From Stichopus chloronotus (taxonomy: Eukaryota; Echinodermata; Holothuroidea; Aspidochirotida; Stichopodidae), in NCBI GenBank assembly GCA_021234535.1, contig CM037836.1:26898769-26962768 (forward strand): 64,000 nucleotides of DNA, given 5' to 3'. Numbering within the stretch: the stretch's first letter is position 1; the number at the start of each line of letters is the position of its first letter. Made by a program: the position numbers and the translations under genes. The notes beneath the pieces were generated by a model, which searched no databases, had not been told where the DNA came from, and saw only the letters and a list, made by a program, of their open reading frames with translations. Shown in pieces: positions 1 to 12,800 of the stretch.

Positions 1-3000
1 TCTGCCTGCTTCTTAATTATTCCTCAGTTTTGATTGGCATGTCTTGATCCTAATTTTGAGGGACTTACGTTTTTCCCCGTGACTCTTGCAAACAACTCCA
101 TATGTTTGCATCTCTCTTTTACTCTGCCTTGTAGATCTGCTGTTTTGGGGTTTTCCCCTATCAGTTACTCTCCCAGAAGCCTTTCCAGAATATATGTGCC
201 AAGGAGCTTCCCAAGTAATACATTCTGCAAATCATTTTGACAGTGACTGCGATAAGCCATCCTGTATTGAATATCGGCCTGTGTTCACAGCTGAATTAAT
301 TTTAAAACTATGCACACATTTATGATATAGACCTTGGGGGCAAGTTTTCATGAACTCTCCATATGGTGAAGGTCTATAGAGGCCTGATGGGCAAAAGGTT
401 ATAGAGAGGTGATTAGGGTGGAGGGAATTCTTGGAAGCAGTTGTTAACTAGGTTTAGTTTGCTATGCTGTCATTATGTTGGCATTTAAGAACCTCACTGG
501 TGAAAAAGACATATATAGTGTGTTGCAGGTGTGTTGATTCCACTATTGGTGTTTATTTTAGAATTCCAGTGCAGTCAACAGCATATCTTGGTTCTGTGTG
601 TTGATTCAGTCATTAAAACTGGGTCTGTCTGCAAGTCTGTGGAAATGATTTTAATGGTTATTGGTTGGGGAGGTGTGATATTTTTATGGGTGTTGTTAAT
701 AGGGGAGAGACCAAGCTTGGCCAGCGAAGAGAAGAAGTCTCTTTAGAAAGGTATTAATTATAAGGAGGAAAGTAATTTTCAATCATGTCAGAACCATGGT
801 AGTAGCATACCTGCCAACTGTCCTGTTTTCCCTGGGCTTGTTCCGTTTTCTGTGTGCACAAACATAGAAGAATGGGTTTGTCTCGTTTTTTGGGTTCCAG
901 GAAAAATACTTTTTTTGCAGGGATTTTTGGTATTGGGTAAACATTTTTTGCCCAGCATAATACAATACTGGCACTAGAACACTGCAATGTACATGTAGAA
1001 AGCTATGGTTGCACATTTATGATAAAAGTGTAACAGAAATGTTTATACATGTATCGAAGGTAGATTCCTGCACAGCTGGCAAGGACAGAAAATATAGGAT
1101 GCTTTTGCACGTATGCAAAAATGTCAACTAAAAAACTGAATTTTGTGATGTTACCCACCCACCCACTGTAGGGAGACGCATGACTAATGGCCAGTCGGAA
1201 TTCATGTGCAAATTCAAGCTTTATGTTACTGGTTATGCCTATTGTAGCCTAGCTAATGGGACTGACTGTTCACATTCGTGTTGGAATTGAATTTCAGTGC
1301 ATTTCGCTGTTATTTTGTGGATTATTGGAAGTATGTGAATGAATATGGGAACTCTCAACAATTTTCGTACTGTCTGAGCATGGTAGTGCGATGAGTTGGA
1401 ACTTAACTGCAATTCAATGTATTCAATATGTGCCTAACATAGTTACAAGCAGGACTTGACAACACTTAGTCTAAAGCCTATTTGGTATTGTCACTTGATT
1501 TCGGTGCATTTTACTGTTATTTTGTGGATTCTAAAATGTTGCCTGTGGATGAATTTTGGAAACTCCCCAGGAAGTTTTTACACATTGAGCATCGTAGTAT
1601 GGTGAAATGGAACTTTGGCCAGCAGGCTTAGCCTAGGCTAAATGCAATTCGAGCTATATGCTGCTACTCCAGAGGTAAGAAGATGATACTTAAATGTGAC
1701 CCATGCATACCATATTACTGACAACTGACATGTATGCAGCCTACAATTTTTGTTTGGATTTTGAGCCAAAATACCATTAAATGGGGATCTTGTTGCATAT
1801 AATCATATATAATCATCTAATTTATAGATTTATCCTATGACATTTTGATACTATCAGCATCAAAATATGCCACCATTTTACATTGATTGGCCTTAACATT
1901 TGCAAAAATTTTCCCCTTTGACCCCCTCTCCCAAGATGGCAGTACAGTGGGGTGTCCCAGTTTTAAAAAAATCAAGTTGGCAGATATGCAGTGGGGTAGG
2001 TTAACCTGAAAGTAAGAAGGACTGACTATGCATGGTTACTCGTTGACCTTCGTGAAGCTGATGGATTTATTTTGGCTGTCTGTACGAATGTCAGTATCTC
2101 ATCATTCTTTTCTGAGGATGTGACTAAGTGGATCATCTGTTGAATGAGTAACCTAAGCTGAATTCTTGTAAGATGTCATTATTTTTTTGCCTGAAATAGA
2201 ACCCCTCACTTCTGTCCAGGGTTAGATGATCAGTGACTCAGTATTATTCATGACGGAAACAAACATAACCACAACTACTGCTGCTGGTGATGTGCATTTT
2301 CCAAATCTTTTTTTTTTTCCCCTTTTGCTCACTATTACCTCGTGTGACTTCTACACCTGCCACCAATTTGCATCTTTTTAATCAAAAGTGAGGTTTCCCA
2401 TCAGTTTGATGAATTTTAATCCGAGAGCGCTGGAAGTGCAGCTGCATGTCCTGGTGGTTAGATTCTACGCCAAGTGTCGTGAACGCTGCTGATCTCATCT
2501 TGTCCTTTCATGAGCTGCTCTAGCAACTTAAGTTCCTATGAAAAAAGAAAAAAAAATGCCTCAATTTGAGGTTGTGCTGTAAATTGACGACCTGTACAGT
2601 TACACAAAGTGGAGCTTGCATAGGATTGATACTGACCAAGAGACTAGGGCTTGTTGTCAGCAATTAGTCATGACATGTGGTACTGAGTTATTGCAGTGTA
2701 CACTGCTTCCATTCATGGGAAGTGAAACCTGGCAAGCATTTCAGAGGTCAAAGGTTGACAATTCCTTTTCCTAGTAATACAGTAGATTCCATAGCATGGA
2801 GTTAAAGCTGGTAAAACTGCAGGCTTTTATTGCATTTCATGAGAGAGAGGCAGATACATTTTAATTTCCCTCCCATTTGATCAAAATTAGCTTGTCCACG
2901 TAAAAGAAAATGGTCTCAAATCTTGGCTGAATCAACGTGATGAAGATGATAGAAAATCCTGGGAGTGTGTCATGATTGTAGTAGTATTGCTAGCTGTCAA

Positions 3001-6000
3001 TTCACTGATATGCCTGTAATTCCTCAGTCACCATGTCTTTTCTTATTCTTTTCCATTTGAACCTTCTCTCAGTCCAGCTTAGAGTGTTTTTTTTTGTTCC
3101 TCATCCCATCTCCTTAATTTATGGGCTTTCTCACTTCCTTCTCTTGCTGATCCTTTCATCTATCCCTTTTCCCTTAACTCATCTCCTAGCTTCATCTCCC
3201 CGGTCCTTTCCCCACCCTCACATCTTCTCTCCCCTCGTCCTTTGGAATGGTATCTCTCTCCATTCCTTATTTTGGACTCTCATCTTCTTACACCTTTTTT
3301 CTCTTAGAATGTGTGTTTCTTTTACTGACAACACTATGAGGAGACCCTAAGGTACTGTTTGGTGTGGATATCAGCTCCATTTCATTGTAAACAGCAGAGA
3401 AGAACCCCTGACATCTCCTGGCTTGCACTTGAAGCCTATCTGGCAAAACCACATATATGGACAAATAGCTGTAGTTGAGGTCAAAAGGGTAGCTGCATTC
3501 CTTCTGTGGAATTAGAAGCTACTTTGGCTTTGTTCAAAGTTGAGTATCAGCCAGACAAATAAGTCAAAGTTAACTTTTGTCTGTCTGTGGGGTAACTGTT
3601 GGCACAATAAGTTGGAAATGAGGATTTAAAATACTTGTTGTGAGCAGGGTATACTTAAGTAAAACAGAAATCCTTTTCATGTTGTGTTTATTTGCAACTT
3701 GTGAAAGCTTGAGAGGGTCCTGTGGAACATTGGCTACCCAAAATAAACTGCAAAGGGAAACAACCAACATATCTGTAGGCTGGAGTCGTGGATTTTTGAC
3801 AGCTGTGTTGGTCTTCATGAGTATTTGATGAGGGGGGGGGCAGTGAGTTGTGGACTGGTTATATGAGACTTTCCCTTGGGAGAGAAAATTTGGGGAAAAG
3901 AAGAGAAAGGGAAGAGCTGGAAAATAATGGACTGAGGCTCCAGGATAGCAGATAGATCGAAGCAGTGTTGGCATTGCAGATATTTTGCAATGTGGCACTT
4001 GAAAAATAAAGCATGCAATGACGCGTACCCTGGAGGGTAAATGCATGTGTACTTGTTTTTGGTCTCAACAACATGGACAATCACATTTGGAGTGATGGAC
4101 ATATTGACTACCTCATTGACATTGATGGACATATTGACGACCAGAATCTCTCGATCCCATTTTAAAACACTTTGAAAAAAAAACAAAGCGTTGACTACAT
4201 GTATCGTGATTGTAAATGTAATTGTGTGACTTGATGAAATGGAAGTTGGGAATATTTCATGAGATTCTGTTGCATAGTCTTCCTTGAAAGATGCATAATG
4301 TAGAAGAAACTGAAGTGGGAGAGGACATTCTATGCCAGTTTGTGATAGGCAGGGATAGATGGACGGTCATTGGCAGGGAAGAGGTTTTAGTAATTGACAC
4401 TGTGTATTTGTTATGGTAGCTCATCCATTTTCTATGTGAACATAGTCATCTTTTTGTGCTCATTCATGGGCATTAAATCTAAATATGAATGAATCATTAC
4501 ACTGTTTGTACCTAATGTGAATTTCTTTGAGGACTCAGAAAATGTTGGCTCGTATGGGACGTCCTTGAAACAAACTGCAGCAGCAATTGGGCCGTCACTG
4601 TAAGGGAACTATAACTACTGTGACAGACAAAACCCTCCTTTCAGCATCTTGTCCTTACAGCCACTTTGATACACCAATATGGCACAATAGATTGATCAAT
4701 TTGTTCAGCCTAGCCCAACATTGGCTGCCATCAGGTTCAGTGAATAGGGTATCCTTCAGTGGGGAAGAATCTTGAATGGACAACAATGGATTAGGAAGAT
4801 CTATTGATCAGAGAAAAGAACATCTGTCTACAACCACAGAACAAAGCAGTATTTACCCATGCAGTAATGGTCCTATGACATAACACCATCTATCCATACA
4901 CAGCCAACATACAAGAAAGCTGCACATGGGATGAAAAGTAATATGTGTGCATGTGTGCTAGCTAACCAACACAGACTTAGAGATTGACACAAATGAATCA
5001 GTTACGAAGGGTACCATGATGAAGAAATGAAATAACCTGCTATTGTCTGTAGTAACAGAATGTAGCCTGTTATACATTGAAAAAATGATGGGTTTACTTA
5101 AGGACTGGGCTGTTACGCCTATTGGACTTCTCACCTTGATAGCCACATGTTGGCGTAATGAACACAGACAGACAACAGTGTCCTTCAGTATTTAGATGTA
5201 GGCCTGCATGGTGCATGTAAAGTGAAAGCCCGCTTGTACGGGAATAGAGGGACATAGACAGTAATACTGTAAACTTGAAATGCCAAACTGAAGTTGCGTC
5301 CCTCTTACCTGTTGTCCTATAAACTGCTGCACACTCTGAGCAATTTACCATACTCACTTATATTTGGTGACCTTTCACATTTTATAGTCTACATTTTTAT
5401 AGATGAAGGCATATGATTAGATTATTTTTTCGGTATAAACAACAGTGCCTTTAATGTTAAGTTGTCAGCAAATTTCAAACAAATTATTCTTAGGCAGCTG
5501 TTTTTCTTTGTTACATGGACAGTTCAGTTATGCTGTCAAAGTGGTACTGGATTCATATAGCTTAATATATGGAGCAATGTTCAGTTTGGTGTATTTTTAT
5601 TTTAATGCCACACTGAACATAGGCCTAGTGTACAATAATGACTAGACACATTCAGGCCAACAGAGTGCCAATTCCGCCACTTTACAATCCCTCTGCTTTA
5701 ATAGCACGTTTTTGTTCGTTGCACCCTATTCTGCAATGTCCATTTGTCACATGAACGATGTGGCCTGTTAACTACAGTGCATATTTGTGTGTATGTGAAA
5801 GTGTGATGTTAACATGTTCTATAAATAAAAGTAACTCAGGAAGGACGCAAGCTATATCTGGTTAACAAATCAGAAGCAGACAGTTACTGTAGCTATAGAC
5901 CATCACACATGTGAAATATATTGTAGGATCAAATTAGCCAAACATAGGTTGCTACACAGTTATGTGTAGGCCTGTTATGGGCTTCAAGGGTGGTTTGAAG

Positions 6001-6753
6001 TATAGGTTCCTAACACTCATATGGCACCAAGGTACATGTAATACTGTTATAATCACCTGTGAAGGTGTTTATTCTCCTATCACAATAGCTCCCTGTTATC
6101 ACACACAATGCTTGCACAGTCATTCTCATGCAGCTGTAGTACTCTAGTGTGTGTTTGAAATGAAGGGCTATTGAAATCCAACCACTGTGAAGATTTTGTT
6201 GATATCTTTTTAAGTAACTTCCTGTTGCATTTACTTTTGAAGAATCATCTGCAAAGGGCATATAGTTCAATCAGGTGGAAATTATGAGCTGTATCGACCC
6301 ATTTTTGGAAGCGTCAAGTTGGGCATGTTAATGTCGGTAGCATGGAACTGTGCTGTGTTACTTATGTAAGCATGTCATACATTGTACCATAAATAATATA
6401 TTGCCTAACGTAGTAACAGGAATGTGGTAGTAGAACTCTTTGGCTTAGAGTCCATTTATACATAATTACCATGATTGGTATATATCTTAACTAAAAGATG
6501 TGCTTAAGATGCAGTTACAGCAGGCTACAAAATAAGGAAAGTCACTGATGAGGTTTGTGTACATAAATTGACCTGCTTTAGTGGTCACAATGTAAACAAC
6601 CAGTTAGGCTCCATACATTATTCTCCATGCCATCTTCTGTGGATGATCAGCTATCCTTTCACACATGTTGGGATAGCATATAATGTGTTGATTCTTCAGT
6701 GGAGGTGTGTTGCTTGAACATCAGCATGATCAGTTACTGTTTTAATTTTTCAG
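1..6753. other. Non-coding upstream stretch
   Basis: No gene is recognised here; frames longer than 60 codons lack similarity and codon texture. It holds a diverged duplication (1208-1680), a pyrimidine-rich tract at about 3036-3340 that produces an open frame by composition, and an 18-bp direct repeat near 4094-4137 (ATTGATGGACATATTGAC type). It may be upstream intergenic DNA or the first intron(s) of the gene. Confidence 0.6.
1208..1680. repeat. Diverged tandem duplication, about 200-235-bp units, about 2.2 copies
   Basis: Units begin at about 1208, 1409 and 1643 with GCAAATTC/GCAATTC words. Shared blocks include GTTATTTTGTGGATT (about 1308 and 1516), GAGCATGGTAGT versus GAGCATCGTAGT, and TGGAACTT. 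Many substitutions and indels indicate an old duplication. Confidence 0.75.
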
Positions 6754-6840
6754 TGTGGAACATGAATGTTGAATGAGTATCCCTCATTCAGAGGCCAATC
6801 TTTTTACACTATATTCAAGCAGTGCAACAAACCCTCAAAG
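6754..6840 (+). CDS. Possible upstream coding exon of the ASH1L-like gene (tentative)
   Basis: An 87-base segment lies between a good acceptor (TTTAATTTTTCAG, ending 6753) and a strong donor (CAAAG|GTGAGT). An ATG at 6766 opens 25 codons, MLNEYPSFRGQSFYTIF and so on, that reach the donor in phase 0, which is exactly the phase the giant exon at 27801 requires. An earlier ATG at 6762 opens a 4-codon upstream frame. I recognise no homology in the peptide, and a match like this can arise by chance in 28 kb, so this is only a candidate for the missing start exon. Confidence 0.2.
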
Positions 6841-9800
6841 GTGAGTTTACTGGCATACTACTTGGATATTCGCTGCCAGTTGTTCACCTGCACGGCAAAT
6901 CTGTCAACACAGTGCAGTATGTGCTGTTTTGTATTTTCATTAAAAAAAAAAATGGAAGCAGATTCAGACATTTTCTCCAGTGGCAGGTCTAGTTGATGTA
7001 ACATTAGTATGCATCATGCATGGATATGAGTTAGCTCATTTCTTTGGCTGTAAATGCTCTATGGTCAGCTTGCTTTATTTCTGATATGAATGAAAATAAT
7101 AAAAGTCAGAGATTTGTTTCCTAAATTTTATAGTTCTCCGAATGATTGTTTAGCACTGGAAAAGGATTTTCTAACAAACGGACTGTTTTCTCAGATGAAA
7201 AGTTTAAAACTCACATTTCAGTGAAAATGTGCCTCATTTAGTAACTTTCTGGATGTGCTGAAATTTTTGTCAGATACAGTATTTTTTAAAAAAAAAAAAA
7301 ACAACCAGAAATGAGTTGCCAAACTCAAATGCTCTGACATCACATTGTGGAGGAATGTTACTCCTTAAACTTTCTAACGTTTTCTCACCAAAGTACATCT
7401 ATTTAATGCATACAAGGAAATCTGACTCATATTTCCCCAATGCCTTTTAACAGTTTCTTGTCATTTCAAAGACTGGCGTAGGACAAACAGTTGCCTATGT
7501 GGCCTTGTTTGTTGTGATCGCCGTAGGGCAAGTCTCAGTTGGAGTGCAGTGTGTGACTTAGTCACTATATACTTCAGTGAACTTTTACCTACAATTTGGG
7601 AAAGTTGTCTTTCTTGTGATGGAACTGTAGGACACTGCCTCTGTACAGGCACTGCAGCAAAACCACATTTAATTTCAGAAAAAAATAAACTATTAATGGT
7701 GTGTTGGAGTATTCCAAGGAAAGGTGTGTAATATTTTACGGGTTGATGTGTCCTTTACTCACAGGGATATTTATTCTAAGGTTTGAGATCAGTCTAGCCT
7801 AAAATATAAATGGTGGTAGTTTTATGCAGTAGCTGTGAAATGATATGCCGCCATTGAAACATGTTGTTATTGCTGAGCATTAAAAGCAGAAATCCCCAGG
7901 CCTTACAGCGTACTATGTGGATGATGAAATTTGTAATTAAATCGGTCCTGGACTTTGATATCGTGATTCATGACATCGACATACATCTCGTTGCTACGGT
8001 GATGGATCTTCATATTTTATTTCTGGAGAGCTGGATAATTGCTTCCCAAGAATTCTGTTTAATTTGCAGTCCTGAGGCCTGCACTGGGAAAGGGGATCAT
8101 CACTGTGTGAGCATATTGTCGCAACTATGATACTGCAGCCGTCGCAGCCCTAGCTGTGAAAATATCTCCTTGGCAGTTGATGCTTCTGTTTACATGAAAC
8201 TGTTATACTGTTTGGAAACGGGGAGGGTCTTTATCAAGTTGCGACTGTATTGGATACCATATAGTAGTCCTGTCTCATCTCAATATCTTAATTGTGAATC
8301 CACGTCAGTGGAAGTGGCACTGCCGTGATCACAGCAGTGTTGCGTTGATGTTGTGAGGTGTAATCTTAATAGGAGAAAAAGTCCTGCAGGGAAGTAGACT
8401 GTGACATACCCAATTTGTATTTGTAACATTGTTAATGTATGCATAGTTTGCAATCTCAGTCATGACACTGGTTGAAGCTGTAGTGGTGGGACAGGTAGCG
8501 GTAGGGTGAGTTGAGATGAGTCAGGAGTGATGGGGACATGAGTAATGAGTAGTGGAAGGGAAGAAATGGGGGTGACAGGGACAGCCATAAGGAGAAGGGA
8601 ATGGATTAGCCAGTGGGTCTGATGAAGTTCACTTGCATGCGTGTACTCTGGAAAAGGCTTGAGAGGTTAGGGTTAGGGTTAGAGGTTTGTGATTGGTTAG
8701 GATTGCATTCGTATCATTCCCTCTCCGAGGCAACGTACGTTTTGTGCTGAGTGTCGGTTGACTTATTCTCCAAGTCCTGCTTGTGGATACTTTTTCGACT
8801 TGAACGTTAGCTAGATCACATAATTTTAAGATTGAAATATCTTTACATTTAAACAGACGTAAAGATATTACTTCTCATCTTGGCTACATAAGATGTACCC
8901 ATCTAGTCAAGGAGGCCTTTACATTGAGAACTATGTGTGCACAAGTACCTGTAAAACTTGTCTGAATGCACATGCATATAATGAGCTTTACTGAGCTTTA
9001 CCTAACAGCTAACCCAACAGCATTTCACCCCAGGGCATGCAGCTAAAAAGCATTCTTAACCTCGTTTTTTTAATATCGTTTTTTATGTCAGCAGCGTGTT
9101 ACTGTTTGGATCATTTCTGAAACCCCTAACAATACAATTAAACCATCCTGAGGTATCCTCTGAAAATAACTGTTAAAATATATTGGTAATTGTTTTCCTA
9201 AACCAGCTTTTTCTTGTAAGTTTGAAAACCGGGAGACATTTGGGCCAAAACAATATCAGTTTGGTTAATAATAGAAAAGTAATAGAAATTCAGTGCCTTG
9301 ATGTGTAGTTGTGGTACAATAACTTTTCCTAAATGGTGACACCAGCTCTCTGATTTCAGTGCATAGGCCTATGTTAATCCACATGCAATAAAAAATTATC
9401 TAATTTGTTTTAGTTTTTCATTTGATCCAATAAAATGTTGCATTGTGAACATTGTTTTCCATTTAAGAATGAAAGTTGCCATCATCATTTTTGACATTCC
9501 TTTGATGACTACCAGCCAAAAAGTGCACTGATCAAGTGCTTGAGTAGTCTCTCTCTTATCTTGAGACTGTATAGATCCTCCTACCTTGCACTGTCAGAGA
9601 CGGACCGGGAATGCTATCGGAACTCCCTCTGAGATGATTGTGAAAGTACATCCTTGCTCAGTCACCCGGTTTCATGTTTGAACTGATAGTCCTGCATTAA
9701 GTGCAATTGGATTACAGCTGACTGCGGGGTGCACATCAAACATTATTGGTGGCATTTTGGCTCTGTGACTTCCCATCATGTCATGAACTGGAGGGATACA

Positions 9801-12800
9801 CATATCACTTCCCCTGATTACTTAGTAAAATGGTCTTTTGTTTTTTTGTACTCCATTTGTTGTTTGTTTGGGTAAAGTCATCTCCCCTGCTGAGGATAAT
9901 TGGAGGACAAATTTGTGTGCTCTTTGTTGGAATGTGGTAACATTTCCACTGATCTATTTGCTTACTGCTTGTATCATTATGAGCAAAGGTACATCCCAAG
10001 CCGAGCAGCGCTTGTTGTCGGGCATCTTCCACATCTGTGAGTGGTTATGCCATTGTGATACAAAAACCATCGCTTATGTCTTTATTCTTAAGTAGCATCC
10101 AACTGGGTACCATGAAGTTACCTGGTGGTTCCTGCAAAGCCAACTCTTGTGCGGTTGCTGAAGTTTCCTTCTTACCCAGGGAGCGAACGATTGAACATGA
10201 CATTGACGGATGGTAAATTAAAGTAGTTGAGGTCAAACCATAGATTGGATGGATTAATTAGATTTGCCTTCTGAATTACTTCAAGCACGTAATTAAGCCT
10301 CAGTTGTCACCTGGAATAGGAAGAATGTTAACATCCTTTTAACAGGCTCTCAATCAGTCACAACCACCATGACTATTCTATGCATCACTTACCATTCCAC
10401 TCTACCATGCATTCCTCACCATCCCCACTCTACCATGCACTCCTCACCATCCCCACTCTACCATGCACCCCTCACCATCCCCACTCTACCATGCACCCCT
10501 CACCATCCCCACTCTACCATGCATCCCTCACCATCCCCACTCTACCATGCACCCCTCACCATCCCCACTCTACCATGCACCCCTCACCATCCCCACTCTA
10601 CCATGCACCCCTCACCATGCTGTACATCCCAAATAGTGCAATTTCATACTTTGCCTTGGTTTTGTCAGTACATAGCATGTGTCAATTTTCAATTTCATTT
10701 CTTACCCCCTTCGGACCCCTTGTGGACCCCCTTTTCTAACTAAGTCTCCTGGTACCTCATCTCTCACCCATTTCCCTTTTCCCTACATTAAGGTGGTCTC
10801 ACGGTTCTACTCACACAGCCCTAAACATTTCATCCCATAAAAGCAACCCTTTGTGTGTGAGTCTGATGATGGATACTGTATTGTTCCACTTGAATGTGTT
10901 GTTCAAGCGTCCGTGTTCCAAGAACAGTATTTTGAGAAGTGGAATATTTTTCACACTTAGGGGGGGATATTTTATTTCCTCTTTAATATTTTCAAGTGTG
11001 TCTTTCTGCAGCTGACAAGTTAATCTCTCCTATTCCCCTCCCCTTTTTTAAATTCCTAAATTATCCTCTGAGGCAAATGTTGCATTCAAACACTTTTTAT
11101 GTAATTTAAAACACTTGAGTCCGGACCGACCTGTCTTTAACATACCCTTCACATCTAGGCTGCTGAGTCTAATCATAACATTTTTCTACGTGTGTAATTT
11201 CTTTGTGATATATACTTGTGAATCACAAGGTCTGTTATTTAAGTCAAAAATCTTCATTCTTTTAATGAAAATTCGGCTGTTGTCACCAAGGACTAAGAGT
11301 GAGATCAAAGTAGCATCAACTGATGACCTTTGCAATCTTTCTCGCTCTCTGCTATATCTGCCTCTATTCACACCACTACTGTAGTTTCTGATATGATATT
11401 TGGAGTATGGTCTTGAACACCACTATTGTGAAGTAGATTTGCTGAGTGAACTTTGGTACTTAGTTTAATTACCCCATTGAAAAGAACACCCTGTGGTTTG
11501 ATTAATTGATTGAAGTTAAGGTGTATATGTAGTTCGCTTGCCTAGTGTGTATGGAAGTGACACAACACGTGTAACTGATAAGTGTGATCTGCTTGTACCA
11601 TGGCCAGAACGTTTTTACCTGTGGAAAGAAGAGAGTGGATTTGTCTTGGATAGTAGGCACCTGACAACTCTCACAAAACAAACAGAGGAAAGTGACTGAT
11701 TGGCTGGTTTGTTGTGGTCATTTGGGAAAGCCTAACAGCAGGCACTCTTTGTGTAATGACATAAGTGGACAAAGGGGTAGTATTGGTCTATAATTTGTCC
11801 TGATATTCTTCTAGATCGGGTAGGTTGGGGTTCAGTGGCTTTGTTGGGTATTTATCTCATTCTGATTGTTTCACTTGGGTGATGTCTCTGTGGTTTGGTT
11901 TGATATATGGTCAAGATGTAGCAAGCCAATACTGGCTTTCAGAGAGCTTGCTTTACAAAAGAGGTAAAATTTCTGTCTGACAAGAGGGGGAAGATGCTTA
12001 AAAACTAGTCATCAAAGTAATAGAGGAGACTACTGTAAAGTAAGGTAAGGTCTTAAATATGATCTAGGTGACTTTGTCTGTACTTGAGATAGACCCTTCT
12101 TTGTTTTATATTGCAAGTTAATGTATTGCAGGTTGTCAACATATCTTAAGCATATACCAGTTTCAGATTGGCTAGTGTTTTTTTTTAAAGAAAAAAAAGA
12201 AACAATAAAAAAGGTTAGCAAAACATGGTGGTATTGTCTGCATGTTTGTGGCTGAGATGTACCTTTAGTGTTTTTACTTCTGCAGTTGGCAATGGTGAAG
12301 AAACAGTCAACAGTACTTCATGGGTAAGGCAAAAAAAAAAAATTAAGTATTAAAAAACTAAATGGAACAAAAACAATGGAAGCAACAGATGAATATAGTG
12401 TGGCTGACGAATATCTAAAAGTGTAAATTCTGTTTCATGCAGGTGTCCTTGATATTTGTCAAAATTTGGAATGTGCTTATTTTCCTGCAGAAGTGAACTG
12501 TTTAATTACTCTCATCGCTCTGGGGTTTTTTGTCGTGACCTAATTGTATCATTCACTGGTATTAAAATTATTCAACCGGCAATCGCGAGACCAGAGATGA
12601 TGATGATACGAAAGAGAGCACACGTATGCCAATCTTTCTCATCCTTGTCTCTCTCCACTATAAGCAAGCATCAGATGCAGTCAAGCCATATGGTGCAGAT
12701 GGCTAGGCTTTTTTTCTTCCTTTCTCATAGCACCATAAAAGTTTATGTTACCCTCAAGGGGCATTCACTTATGTGACAGCTGTTTAAAGTTTATGAGTTA

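Noticed and set aside
3570..4186. 158- and 123-codon minus-strand frames
   Set aside because: Overlapping frames of similar length with no domain, signal or splice support; probably chance.
8665..8684. TTAGGG repeats as an interstitial telomere
   Set aside because: Only about two to three units; common by chance in a 64-kb window.
10369..10743. 119- and 124-codon His/Pro/Thr-rich frames
   Set aside because: They are produced by the 28-bp minisatellite, which stays open in different frames.
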